From G963662265 sp963668545 (lineage in GTDB: Bacteria > Spirochaetota > Spirochaetia > CADAEX01), in assembly GCA_963668545.1 (NCBI GenBank), contig OY764868.1, positions 2,170,001-2,234,000 of the forward strand: a DNA stretch of 64,000 nt. The letters run 5' to 3'. Below, piece by piece: positions 34,364-42,999 of the stretch. Under the pieces are notes generated by a model. It was given only the letters and a program-made list of their open reading frames with translations, made no database searches and was not told the DNA's origin. The stretch's first letter is position 1; the number at the start of each line of letters is the position of its first letter. The position numbers and the translations under genes were made by a program.

Positions 34364-34880
34364 ATGAGTGAAACAACGGTACAATGAAGAATTTAAAATT
34401 GAAGCTGTAAAACAGTTCACAGATAGAGGGTTTTCAGTTAAAGAAGTAGCTGAAAATCGGGAAGTAGCAGCCTTTAACATCTGCAGAATTATAAGAAAAA
34501 AGGAAGATTTGCGAAATCTGACAAAACAGGGGAATTAAAAAGAGTCTGCATAATACTGCGAAGAAACAATATTTCTGGTCTATCAGGTTATAAAAAAATG
34601 TGGAAAGCCTTCAAAGTTTTGTCCTGTTTTGGTTAAAACGGGATTTTAAAGGTACTGGACCTGATATAGTATGGATAACAGATAATACTTATATCAGGAT
34701 TTATGAAGGATGGCTTTATTTATCTTCCGTAATAGACCTTTTTTAAAGAAGAGTTGCCGGCTGGTCCATAAGTTCAAGAATGGATAAATCAAAGGTTATC
34801 CAGAGTCTTTTAACGGCTCAATTGAAAAGGAAACCTTATGGCAAAGTAATTATTCATTCTGATCAGGGTAAACAACAATT
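34364..34880 (+). mobile_element. Degenerate IS3-family insertion sequence
   Basis: Two broken transposase parts. From 34371 a frame reads QRYNEEFKIEAVKQFTDRGF then SVKEVAENREVAAF, the helix-turn-helix OrfA of IS3-type elements, with its ATG (34364) shifted out of frame. From about 34660 the DDE-type OrfB core reads GPDIVWITDNTYIRIYEGWL, then SSVIDLF, stop, RVAGWS, SRMDKSKVIQSLL and GKVIIHSDQG, showing the first two catalytic Asp regions. The glutamate part is missing, and stops and frameshifts abound. The element is dead. No clean terminal repeats were identified. Confidence 0.78.
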
Positions 34881-34995
34881 ATATCTTTATTTACCTAACC
34901 TGATACTCCTGAACTTGACTTTTGCAGAACATTACCGTACGTTATTTTAATAAGATCATTTTTTGTGATCAAAGGAAAAAGAGGAATAAAGAAAT

Positions 34996-35190
34996 ATGAG
35001 TACAGGTACAGTTAAATTTTTCAATGAATCAAAAGGTTTCGGTTTTATTACACCTGAAGCAGGTGGTAAAGATCTTTTTGTTCACAGCTCTGAAATTGTG
35101 AACGGCCCACTTTACGAAAATGACAGTGTTTCTTTCGAAATTGGAGAAGGGAAAAAAGGACCTTGCGCAGTAAAAGTAAGTAAAAATTAA
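34996..35190 (+). CDS. Cold-shock protein (CspA family)
   Basis: A 64-residue OB-fold protein: GTVKFFNESKGFGFITPEAG contains RNP1 (KGFGFI) and DLFVHSSEI is RNP2. It binds single-stranded RNA or DNA and acts as an RNA chaperone. It lies directly downstream of the dead insertion sequence but has its own AGGAA ribosome-binding site and a short leader with a GATCA/TGATC hairpin at about 34953-34971. It is followed by a terminator. Slightly shorter than the usual 66-70 residues. Confidence 0.95.
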   Translation: MSTGTVKFFNESKGFGFITPEAGGKDLFVHSSEIVNGPLYENDSVSFEIGEGKKGPCAVKVSKN

Positions 35191-35262
35191 TTATTAAGTA
35201 TATACTTATTGAAAAGGGATTTTTTTTGTAGAGGAAGTCTCTTAAAGGCAACTGCTTCATAT

Positions 35263-35291
35263 GAATACTCTCCTCCTGAAGGAGAGTATTC
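35263..35291 (+). terminator. Terminator hairpin after the cold-shock gene
   Basis: The 12-bp arms GAATACTCTCCT and complement enclose a 5-nt loop, about 70 nt after the stop. The T-run is weak, so it may be an RNA-stabilising hairpin. Confidence 0.65.
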
Positions 35292-35323
35292 TATTTGTTA
35301 TTGAGAAATAGCAATCTTTCTTC

Positions 35324-35385
35324 ATAATATAGCGAATAAAACCAATAATTATATGCCGTCAAACTTTTTCGGACAACTCTAGTCA
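35324..35385 (+). repeat. Diverged direct repeat, copy A
   Basis: About 60 bp beginning ATAATATAGCGAATAAAACC, roughly 80 percent identical by eye to 37696-37755. Both contain GTCA-A/T-AC, a T-run, and CGGACA. Together they bracket the 2.4 kb that holds three minus-strand genes. They may be ends of a lost mobile element or cassette borders. Confidence 0.55.
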
Positions 35386-35605
35386 ATTACTAAGCTACAT
35401 TTTTACTTAATTATAGATGTGAAAGCGTTAGCTTTCCAGAACCAATAATTAATTATTCCATACCTTTCTCAGCCGCAGTGTTTTTTCTTTTACTTTACTC
35501 CTTTTCTTCAAAATCTCATTCACAAGTCCATTATGCTTATCACTATGGGATAGTGGTTTCAGTTATAGTAATCGGAAAAGATTCCGGGATAAAAAGAAAA
35601 GAACA

Positions 35606-35902
35606 TCACCAACCAGGTGCAACAAATATTAAAATCAGAATACCATTTATAAATGGAACCAACACCATACCAATCGCAGTTCTATATAATTTAAATCCAT
35701 ATAAAATCCAAGGAACTATGATAGAAAATCCCAAAACGAAGGGTAAAATTAAGAGACTATAAATTTGAATATAAACCCTAACAGAGGATCCCCCTGAAGC
35801 TAACATAATAGAAAAGATTGCTTGAAAAATTGCAACAGGTAAAATACATCCATAAAGTATGTTCGAAATAATTATTATTATCTTTGCTTTTTTCTTATCC
35901 AT
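35606..35902 (-). CDS. Hypothetical small membrane protein
   Basis: 98 residues with three hydrophobic segments (KIIIIISNILYGCILPVAIF; IYSLLILPFVLGFSIIVPWI; IGMVLVPFINGILILIFVAP). I do not recognise a family. Its start overlaps the end of the upstream 164-residue gene by 8 bp, which argues for a two-gene operon. It lies inside the segment framed by the 60-bp repeats. Confidence 0.6.
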   Translation of the reverse strand: MDKKKAKIIIIISNILYGCILPVAIFQAIFSIMLASGGSSVRVYIQIYSLLILPFVLGFSIIVPWILYGFKLYRTAIGMVLVPFINGILILIFVAPGW

Positions 35903-36389
35903 CTATTTTATCCTTATTATATACTGGAAAAGAAATTCTTATTCCTGCATCAAATTTATCCCCCTCTGGCCCCACTTTGTACACAAGGTAAGCTGAAGGA
36001 ATAAAAACGGGTTTCTCAAAAGCAACTATTGCCGCAAACGCAAATGGAAAATAAAAAAGATCCACTTCACCATACACCCATGGTGTGAATCCATTTTCAT
36101 CATAGTCAAATGATATGCCCGGAGCTATAATACCCAGATAAGAAGGCCAGGTAAAATCAAGCATATATTTGCCGCTATCAAAATTATAAGCTCCTCTAAA
36201 TTCAAATGAATTGTAGTAGATATTGCCATTATTCTTTTCTCCTATCCTTTTCAATGAAAAACCATATGATGGAGGCATTTCCGAATCTTCAAATACTGTT
36301 AAAAAACCTGTTATAAAACTATTAAAGCCATCAGAATATAGAGGAGAAACTACTAAACTAATAGGAATAATTATCAATAATTTTTTCAT
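35895..36389 (-). CDS. Hypothetical exported protein
   Basis: 164 residues with a signal peptide (MKKLLIIIPISLVVSPLYSD). The mature part is rich in aromatic residues and alternating beta strands (FEFRGAYNFDSGKYMLDFTW, GEVDLFYFPFAFAAI) and may form a small outer-membrane or periplasmic beta structure. No known family. It is coupled by overlap to the downstream membrane-protein gene. Confidence 0.6.
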   Translation of the reverse strand: MKKLLIIIPISLVVSPLYSDGFNSFITGFLTVFEDSEMPPSYGFSLKRIGEKNNGNIYYNSFEFRGAYNFDSGKYMLDFTWPSYLGIIAPGISFDYDENGFTPWVYGEVDLFYFPFAFAAIVAFEKPVFIPSAYLVYKVGPEGDKFDAGIRISFPVYNKDKIDG

Positions 36390-36475
36390 ATCTATAATAT
36401 AAGATTCATTTGTTGAGGATGCAACTATTTCCTACAACTTAAATAGAGTTTAATAATTTTTCCCCTGGAATTCTA

Positions 36476-37417
36476 TTATAAAAGATGTTTAATGCTGTCA
36501 TATATTTTTTCATGATGGTGTTTCGCAAGATCTATAGCCAGATCATAAAGATTGTTATTTGATTTTTGTTGTGCCTCATGAAGCAAATCTGCACCATATG
36601 TTGTATGCTTTTTTATCGATTCATATTCTTCCGGTGTAAGTTTACCATTTTTCTGTAAAATCCTATCATCAACTGCAATCTTTCCAATATCATGAAGCGC
36701 AGAAGCAGCTTTAAGATCTTCTATATAGGAATTAGTTAAATATTGAGAATACTGAGGATTCCTTTTCAATCGATTTGCAATCATTTCTACTATAATGCTA
36801 ACTCTTTCAAGGTGCTCATGAGTCTCCTCATCTTTCAGTTCTGCGACTCTTCCGAGAACTTTCAGTGTTGAAGAGTAATAATCACTGATTAACTTTAATT
36901 TTATTTTTTTTGATTCCTTAAACCAGAAGTCATAAACAACTACTATTATTATAGCTAGAATAACATGTATATAAATTGAGATTGAATTAATACTAACCAG
37001 TTGCTTATGATATATTTGATCCAATGTGAATATGAATATTATTATTAGACTATAAAGAATCGTGAACATTGAATCAGAAAGAATAAGAGTTAGAATGATT
37101 GGTATAATATAAATTATCTGATTATTTACATATTCATTATTATTTAAAAAGATGTTTGCAAATAAAATTAGAGCTAATATCGTAAAAAACATATGCTCTC
37201 CGGTCATCCTTCTAACTTTTATAGTTAAATAAAAACTTACAACTAAAAGAATATTCATAGCAGGAAAGACAAAAAGAGACACTGATATTTCTTTTATAAA
37301 GAAAAACCGATGGAGTATATGAATTGAATCTACTAATGTATAATTTATTAAAAAAATCATCTGTATGGCAACAGACATTTTATACTGAAGTTCATCTGCT
37401 CGATCTGATCGATCCAT
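36476..37417 (-). CDS. Membrane HD-domain protein, truncated before the GYP region
   Basis: 313 residues. Six or so membrane segments fill residues 1-170, then a helical linker and an HD domain start: VLGRVAELKDEETHEHLERV, SALHDIGKIAVDDRIL (the HD pair), KKHTTYGADLL and LAKHHHEK. In HD-GYP cyclic-di-GMP phosphodiesterases the next residues would be WDGxGYP; here the frame leaves the family with IYDSIKHLL and stops, and I see no GYP sequence downstream. About 80 residues of catalytic domain are lost, so activity is unlikely; it is probably a pseudogene made by deletion. Confidence 0.75.
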   Translation of the reverse strand: MDRSDRADELQYKMSVAIQMIFLINYTLVDSIHILHRFFFIKEISVSLFVFPAMNILLVVSFYLTIKVRRMTGEHMFFTILALILFANIFLNNNEYVNNQIIYIIPIILTLILSDSMFTILYSLIIIFIFTLDQIYHKQLVSINSISIYIHVILAIIIVVVYDFWFKESKKIKLKLISDYYSSTLKVLGRVAELKDEETHEHLERVSIIVEMIANRLKRNPQYSQYLTNSYIEDLKAASALHDIGKIAVDDRILQKNGKLTPEEYESIKKHTTYGADLLHEAQQKSNNNLYDLAIDLAKHHHEKIYDSIKHLL

Positions 37418-37695
37418 TCAGTGATCCCCTCTTATTTTTTATTTAAAGTGAGCCTGATAATGATTTATTTTTGTTTTTTTGTATTACAGTTTTAAATGGG
37501 TTTTATATCATTATACAATATAATATCACGACATTTGTTATTATTTTTTTACCTATAACTATTTTTTTCATCAGTTTTCATATATAGAATCAAATTAATT
37601 ATAAATATATCCTTCAATGATTCTTTCTATTAATAATTGTTATTAATCAATATTTATCAAATAATCAGGGGTTTTCAGGCATCAATATATCTCCA
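37418..37695. other. AT-rich spacer upstream of the HD-domain gene
   Basis: Very AT-rich DNA with no gene visible; together with the repeat at 37696-37755 and the stretch up to the tRNA it forms a gap of about 410 bp. It probably holds the promoter of the HD-domain gene. Confidence 0.4.
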
Positions 37696-37755
37696 ATAAT
37701 ATAACGTATAAAACCATTAACTATATGTTGTCATACATTTTTACGGACACTAATA
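37696..37755 (+). repeat. Diverged direct repeat, copy B
   Basis: About 60 bp beginning ATAATATAACGTATAAAACC, the partner of copy A at 35324-35385 in the same orientation. The tRNA-Leu gene begins 75 bp further on; genomic islands often use tRNA neighbourhoods as borders. Confidence 0.55.
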
Positions 37756-37829
37756 ACTCAAAAAGAGTTTTTATATTGATAAATTATTTTATTGCAAGGA
37801 TTTATTTTAAAAGACAAGTAAATAATTAT

Positions 37830-37914
37830 TGCCGAAGACGGGACTTGAACCCGTACAGCTTTAAAGGCCGGAGGATTTTAAGTCCTCTGTGTCTACCAAT
37901 TCCACCACTTCGGC
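37830..37914 (-). tRNA. tRNA-Leu (anticodon UAA)
   Basis: The minus strand folds as an 85-nt class II tRNA: acceptor stem GCCGAAG pairs with CTTCGGC and discriminator A; the D-arm holds TGGAATTGGTAGACA; the anticodon stem GAGGA/TCCTC frames a loop with TAA; a long variable arm follows; the T-arm is CGGGTTCAAGTCCCG. CCA is not encoded. The 3' side is AT-rich without an obvious terminator. Confidence 0.97.
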
Positions 37915-38139
37915 AATTAATTATATGTGCCCATATATTACTTTTGAAACGCCCCTTGGTCAAGCACTTTAAGCTATTTTTAATCAGCATCTGAACAGTG
38001 ATTTACTTATGTAAATCATTACTCTGGTTACAATTATTCAGATCAATACAATAAAATACCGGCCGTTTTTCATTGTACTCTGTATCAGATAATAATAAAG
38101 CTGTTGAATGAGTCAATCAAAACACATATTATTCAGGTT

Positions 38140-38952
38140 ATGACAGATAAATACTCTTTATATGAAGGGATAACAGATTCACACTTCCATCAGCTTGAGA
38201 TGAGAAAAAAGGATATGGATCCTGAAAATATTCTGGAAGATTGTATTGGAAAGGGGCTTTCATTCGCCCTTGATATCTCCACAAACACTGAAACATTTGA
38301 AGAAAGAATGATTTTTGCGGAAAAATACCAGGAAGTTTATGTTTCGGCAGGGTTGAGTGTTGGAAAAGCTGATCTTTCAATTGATGAAATTGACTTGCGA
38401 CTTTCAGATCTCGAATCGCAGCTGAAAAACAACATAAACAATCCCAAACTCCGGGCACTCGGGGAAACCGGGCTTGACCGTTACTGGAACCATGGGGATA
38501 TTAAAAGGGAGACATATCTTTTTGAATCACAGGTAATTCTGGCAGATAAATATTCCCTTCCTGTAATTATACACAACAGGGAAGCTGACAGTGAAATTCT
38601 TGATGTTCTTGAAAAGCATAAACCGTCCCGCGGCGGAATAATCCACTGCTTTTCAGCTGACTGGGCGTTTGCTGAAAGAGCCCTCGATATCGGATTCATG
38701 ATTTCATTTGCAGGAAACCTCACATATAAAAAAACTGATGATATGAGAGAAGTCTGCAGAAAAGTACCTTCCGGTTCAATACTGATTGAGACTGATGCTC
38801 CCTACCTCACCCCTCAGAAAGTGAGAAAATACAGAAACCATCCTGGATTTATAGGATATACCTATGAACTGGCTGCAGAACTCAGGGGAGTCAGAACAGA
38901 AGAGCTTGTTTTACAGGTCAACAACAACCTGAGAAAGATTCTGGCTATTTAA
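38140..38952 (+). CDS. TatD-family metal-dependent hydrolase
   Basis: A 270-residue TIM-barrel deoxyribonuclease-type hydrolase. Metal ligands and signatures appear in order: TDSHFHQLEM (HxH), LRALGETGLDRYW (Glu), PVIIHNREAD (His), GGIIHCFSADW (His) and LIETDAPYLTP (Asp). Family members degrade DNA 3'-5' in repair, and some act on D-aminoacyl-tRNA. The start is uncertain: ATG 38140 is used, but its ribosome-binding site is poor and TTG 38104 would add 12 residues. It is monocistronic, with a terminator shared with the converging Etf operon. Confidence 0.9.
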   Translation: MTDKYSLYEGITDSHFHQLEMRKKDMDPENILEDCIGKGLSFALDISTNTETFEERMIFAEKYQEVYVSAGLSVGKADLSIDEIDLRLSDLESQLKNNINNPKLRALGETGLDRYWNHGDIKRETYLFESQVILADKYSLPVIIHNREADSEILDVLEKHKPSRGGIIHCFSADWAFAERALDIGFMISFAGNLTYKKTDDMREVCRKVPSGSILIETDAPYLTPQKVRKYRNHPGFIGYTYELAAELRGVRTEELVLQVNNNLRKILAI

Positions 38953-38997
38953 AAAAAGATGTGAACAGTAATCAATATCTATATGTTGTTAAAATAA

Positions 38998-39029
38998 AAA
39001 AACCGCATAAGCATCAGCTTTGCGGTTTT
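38998..39029. terminator. Bidirectional terminator
   Basis: The stem AAAACCGCA/TGCGGTTTT with a 13-nt loop lies between tatD and the acyl-CoA dehydrogenase gene, with A- and T-runs on both sides. Confidence 0.82.
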
Positions 39030-39089
39030 CTATTTAAGTTAATATCACTTTACAGGCTACAATTCGCCTGCCCTGTTGCCATTCTGTTT

Positions 39090-40799
39090 TTACCCAATTA
39101 TATCACTGTGATATTCTATAACTTTTGCTTCTCCGCCCAGGATGTAGTTCATGTTCATCTCCACTCTGGGAAGCATTTTTTCAATAAAAATCTCAGCTAC
39201 TTTCTTCTTTCTGTCTGCTTTTCTGGCATCCCTGAGGAGAAGGTATGAGATAATTATATCGGTTGCCATTTCCACAAGTCTTCTTGAGTGGAATGTAACA
39301 AAATCGGGATCATTTACATCCTTTACTCCGACAATTGCCTTGTCAAAGAAATGCCTTGCTTCGAGAACCTTCCTGTGAAGATCTTCTGCATGTGAAAAAT
39401 CATCAGAATCATAATCATCCATTACTGCAGCAGCAGTTCCTGTTGTAACACCGCCTATTGCAGCAACAACCTGAAGCTGTGTTGTCCCTTCATAGATGTT
39501 GGTAATTCTTGCATCCCTGTAGTGTCTTTCAGCGTTGAATTCCTGCATGAATCCTGTACCGCCGTGGATCTGTATTGTATCATATGCTACTTTGTTGCAC
39601 ATTTCTGTATTGTATGCCTTTACAATAGGTGTAAAAAGGGAAGCAAGTCTGGTGTAGTGTTTAAGATCTGTCTTGTACTCTTCCTTCTTTTCAGGATATT
39701 TTTCGAGAAGCTCTTCAATACCTTCCTTGATATCTACAAACTTGGCTGTTTCATAAAGAAGTGTTCTTCCGGCTTCAATTGCAACCTTGTTCTCTGTCAG
39801 CATTTCATATACAGCAGGGAATTCTCTGATAGCCTGGCCGAACTGGATTCTTTCCCTTGCGTATTTATCCCCTTCTCTCCATGAGGCTTCTGCTATACCG
39901 AGAGCCTGTCCTGCAATACCGAGCCTTGCAGCATTCATGAGCCACATTGTGTATTTTGAAAGACCTCTTTTCCGCTCTCCAACAAGTGTACATGGAGCAT
40001 TGTTGAACTGAAGCTCGCATGTAGGTGAACCGTGGATCCCCATCTTGTGCTCGACACGCCTGATCTTCATGTGCTCATCCCTCTTGTAGAGGAAGAATGA
40101 AAGGCCTCTTGCTCCTGTCTGACCCTCTTCACTTCTTGCAAGTACAAGTCCGACAGTACCGCATCCGTTTGTGATGAATCTCTTGACACCGTTGAGGAAC
40201 CAGTTGCCGTTGGCATCCTGTGTAGCTCTCAGGTTTACAGCCTGAAGGTCTGATCCTGCATCCGGCTCAGTCAGGATCATTGATGAACCCCATTCGCCTG
40301 AAGCAAGTTTCGGAAGGACTTCCTGTTTCTGCTGTTCTGATCCGAACTTGTTGAGTGTTTCCCCGATATCCTGCTGGAGGCCGAAGTTGAGGAATGATCC
40401 GTCAGCACGGGATACTATTTCCGCAGCAACAGAAAGAATTGTTGAAGGGAAATTAAGTCCGTTGTATTTTCTCGGAAGACAGAAACCCATAAGGTCTGCC
40501 TGTCCGAACATTTCCTGAACAAGTTTTGTTCCCTTTGCAAGCTGGACTTCTCCGTCCACAAGCTTGACCCCTTCCTCATCGATTTCCGGAGCAAGTGGTG
40601 CAAGTGTTTCACCGCAGATTTCCCCTATTACATTGAGAACCTTTCTGTATGAATCCTTGGCATCTTCAAGATCAACAGGGGCATAGGCAAATTCCTTTGA
40701 CTGTTTAAAATTATCTTCCCTGAGTTCGATAACCCTGTCTATATCCATGTTATCCAGGTGGAACAGTATATCTTCATTATCAAGTAAAAAGTTTTCCAT
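39090..40799 (-). CDS. Acyl-CoA dehydrogenase (long form)
   Basis: A 569-residue flavoprotein, last gene of the etfB-etfA-acd operon. An N-terminal extension of about 80 residues precedes the helical domain. The middle domain has MILTEPDAGSDLQAVNLRAT (flavin and substrate binding) and FITNGCG. The C-terminal domain has QIHGGTGFMQEFNAERHYRD and IYEGTTQLQVV, where the glutamate is the expected catalytic base. A C-terminal helical extension of about 120 residues follows, as in the AcylCoA_DH_C-type enzymes. It oxidises an acyl-CoA and passes electrons to the adjacent EtfAB; chain length is unknown. Confidence 0.93.
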   Translation of the reverse strand: MENFLLDNEDILFHLDNMDIDRVIELREDNFKQSKEFAYAPVDLEDAKDSYRKVLNVIGEICGETLAPLAPEIDEEGVKLVDGEVQLAKGTKLVQEMFGQADLMGFCLPRKYNGLNFPSTILSVAAEIVSRADGSFLNFGLQQDIGETLNKFGSEQQKQEVLPKLASGEWGSSMILTEPDAGSDLQAVNLRATQDANGNWFLNGVKRFITNGCGTVGLVLARSEEGQTGARGLSFFLYKRDEHMKIRRVEHKMGIHGSPTCELQFNNAPCTLVGERKRGLSKYTMWLMNAARLGIAGQALGIAEASWREGDKYARERIQFGQAIREFPAVYEMLTENKVAIEAGRTLLYETAKFVDIKEGIEELLEKYPEKKEEYKTDLKHYTRLASLFTPIVKAYNTEMCNKVAYDTIQIHGGTGFMQEFNAERHYRDARITNIYEGTTQLQVVAAIGGVTTGTAAAVMDDYDSDDFSHAEDLHRKVLEARHFFDKAIVGVKDVNDPDFVTFHSRRLVEMATDIIISYLLLRDARKADRKKKVAEIFIEKMLPRVEMNMNYILGGEAKVIEYHSDIIG

Positions 40800-40808
40800 A
40801 GCTACCTC

Positions 40809-41822
40809 CTAATTCTTTGCCTTGAAAGCTTTAATGAACTTTGGAATTACATCGTTGAGATCTCCGACAATTCCGTAGTGAGCAATCTGAAAAATAGGCG
40901 CTTCATTATCTGAGTTGATAGCAATGATTCTTGCAGATTCATCCATACCAGCCCTGTGCTGGATCTGTCCTGAAATACCGCATGCTATGTAAAGCTTGGG
41001 CCTTACAGTTGTACCTGTCTGGCCGACCTGGTGATCTTTGGAAATAAAACCTGAATCCACTGCAGCTCGGGAAGCACCTACTTCACCTCCGAGTACATGG
41101 GCAAGTTCCTTTATAAGGGCAAAGTTTTCCTTTGATCCCACACCCATACCGCCTGAAACAATTATCTGTGAACCTTTCAGGTCTACAAGCTTTTCCTCTT
41201 TAATCTTCTTGATTACAACTGAAGGAAAATCAGCATCAGAAAGATCAAAAGTCATGGGTGTTACTGTTCCCTTTCTTGAAGGATCAGCATCGCCTACTTT
41301 CATTACACCTTCTCTTACTGTAGCCATCTGTGGTTTTTTCTCGGGGCTTACAATTGTTGCAACAATGTTGCCGCCGAAAGCCGGCCTGATCTGGTAAAGA
41401 ATGTCTGTATATTCAACGCCCTTGTTTTCATAATCTCCGATTTCCAGGCTTGTACAGTCTGCAGTAAGACCTACCTTGAGAGTTGATGCAATCCTGGGAC
41501 CGATGTCACGACCTGTAGTTGTTGCTCCGTAAAGAACAATCTGTGGCTTTGCCTTTTTAATCACATCGACCATTATCTTTGTGTAGGGAACAGGTGTATA
41601 ATCATGAAGCCTTTTATCTTCAATTGTAAAGATTTCATCTGCACCGTACTGAAAAAGTTTTTCAGCTTCTCCCTTTATATTATCTCCGATAAGAGTACCG
41701 GTTACTGTTGCCTTAAGTCTGTCTGCAAGATCCCTGGCTTTTGAAAGAAGTTCGATGCTTACATCTGCAACTTTACCGTTATCCTGCTGAATAAAGACCA
41801 TTACACTGTTATTTGAACTCAC
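40809..41822 (-). CDS. etfA: Electron transfer flavoprotein subunit alpha
   Basis: A 337-residue EtfA. The N-terminal ETF domain includes LYGATTTGRDIGPRIAS; the C-terminal FAD domain carries the signature VSGGMGVGSKENFALIKELA, then GASRAAVDSGF, VGQTGTTVRPKLYIACGISG and IAINSDNEAPIFQIAHYGIVG. It binds FAD and forms the heterodimer with EtfB. It sits 15 bp after etfB and 9 bp before the acyl-CoA dehydrogenase gene, a tight operon. Confidence 0.97.
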   Translation of the reverse strand: MSSNNSVMVFIQQDNGKVADVSIELLSKARDLADRLKATVTGTLIGDNIKGEAEKLFQYGADEIFTIEDKRLHDYTPVPYTKIMVDVIKKAKPQIVLYGATTTGRDIGPRIASTLKVGLTADCTSLEIGDYENKGVEYTDILYQIRPAFGGNIVATIVSPEKKPQMATVREGVMKVGDADPSRKGTVTPMTFDLSDADFPSVVIKKIKEEKLVDLKGSQIIVSGGMGVGSKENFALIKELAHVLGGEVGASRAAVDSGFISKDHQVGQTGTTVRPKLYIACGISGQIQHRAGMDESARIIAINSDNEAPIFQIAHYGIVGDLNDVIPKFIKAFKAKN

Positions 41823-41837
41823 AATAATTCTCCTCTA

Positions 41838-42716
41838 TTAACCTAATGTATGGTCTGCAATAAGTTCATGGACCATATTTGAAATACCGTCATCTGTATT
41901 TTCAACCATAGTAATATCCTCTTTCTTGAGTATCACTGATTCAATCTTTTTAACCTTGGTTGGAGAACCCTTGAGACCGCAGCTTTCAACATCAGCGCCG
42001 ATTGCATTGATATCCCATAATGCAATTGCATTATCTGCTGTTCTTTCAACTGAACTGTCGATATATGACTCATCGTAGTTTTCTGTCATTTCAGCTGATG
42101 CATTCTTGTATGTCATCATCTTGATAACTGAAGCAGGTCTTGGTGTATAGCCTTCATCAGTTACAGTAAGAAGAACCGGGAATGATGTTTCAACAACTTC
42201 ATATCCCCCCTCAATAGATCTTCTTGCCTGGATTTTTCCCTTTTTTGCATCAATGCTTTCGATGTTTGAAACATTACTGATCTGGTTGATTCCGAGCTTT
42301 TCAGCAGTCTGGGGACCTACCTGAGCAGTATCTCCATCGATAGCCTGTCTTCCGCATAAAACAATATCGTATTTTCCGATTTTTTCTATTGCGCATTTAA
42401 GTGCATAGGAAGTTGCAAGAGTATCAGCACCGGCAAATTTTCTGTCAGATATGAGGGCAACAAAATCTGCTCCCCTGTAAAGGGAATCCTTAAGCACCTG
42501 AACTGCAGAAGGGGGTCCCATGGTAATAACACTTACAGTTGTCCCCGGATTGGCATCCTTGATTTCAAGAGCTGCTTCCAGGGCGTGAAGATCGTCCGGA
42601 TTAAAAATTGCTGGAAGAACAGCACGGTTTACAGTACCATCCTCTTTCATGGCTTCGCCGGTAACATTCTGAGTATCGGGCACCTGTTTTACAAGGACAA
42701 TTAGGTTCAGTCCCAT
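41838..42716 (-). CDS. etfB: Electron transfer flavoprotein subunit beta
   Basis: A 292-residue EtfB opening with LIVLVKQVPDTQNVTG. The nucleotide-binding CGRQAIDGDTAQVGPQTAEK motif and the family signature region VLLTVTDEGYTPRPASV are present. A C-terminal extension makes it longer than the classical roughly 255 residues. The DGDTAQVGP form is frequent in Etf of anaerobes, some of which bifurcate electrons; that is suggestive only. First gene of the operon, with AGGAGG close to the ATG. The 280-bp region upstream holds small hairpins and probably the promoter. Confidence 0.97.
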   Translation of the reverse strand: MGLNLIVLVKQVPDTQNVTGEAMKEDGTVNRAVLPAIFNPDDLHALEAALEIKDANPGTTVSVITMGPPSAVQVLKDSLYRGADFVALISDRKFAGADTLATSYALKCAIEKIGKYDIVLCGRQAIDGDTAQVGPQTAEKLGINQISNVSNIESIDAKKGKIQARRSIEGGYEVVETSFPVLLTVTDEGYTPRPASVIKMMTYKNASAEMTENYDESYIDSSVERTADNAIALWDINAIGADVESCGLKGSPTKVKKIESVILKKEDITMVENTDDGISNMVHELIADHTLG

Positions 42717-42943
42717 TTATTTCCTCCTAAATTTTTATATAATCAGTCTTTTAATTGACCTGGAATTTCGGCATTACTGATTACAGATTCATGATCTGTG
42801 TACCTGTAATGACACAAACCTAAGATACTATACATTTTCCCTCAACAAATCCAGTGGTTTAGAGCTTTTTTTTGAAATATCATCGGGTGAAAATACGGAA
42901 ATGAATAATACTGCAGAATCTATTTTGAGTGAATGTTTACAAT

Positions 42944-42979
42944 AAAAAAAAGGGCAGAGAACAAAAGCCTCTGCCCCTT
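42944..42979 (-). terminator. Rho-independent terminator of the NADH oxidase-type gene
   Basis: On the minus strand the stem GGGCAGAG/CTCTGCCC is followed by an eight-base T-run, about 20 bp after the stop at 43000. Confidence 0.9.
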
Positions 42980-42999
42980 ATAAACGGATATCAATATTT

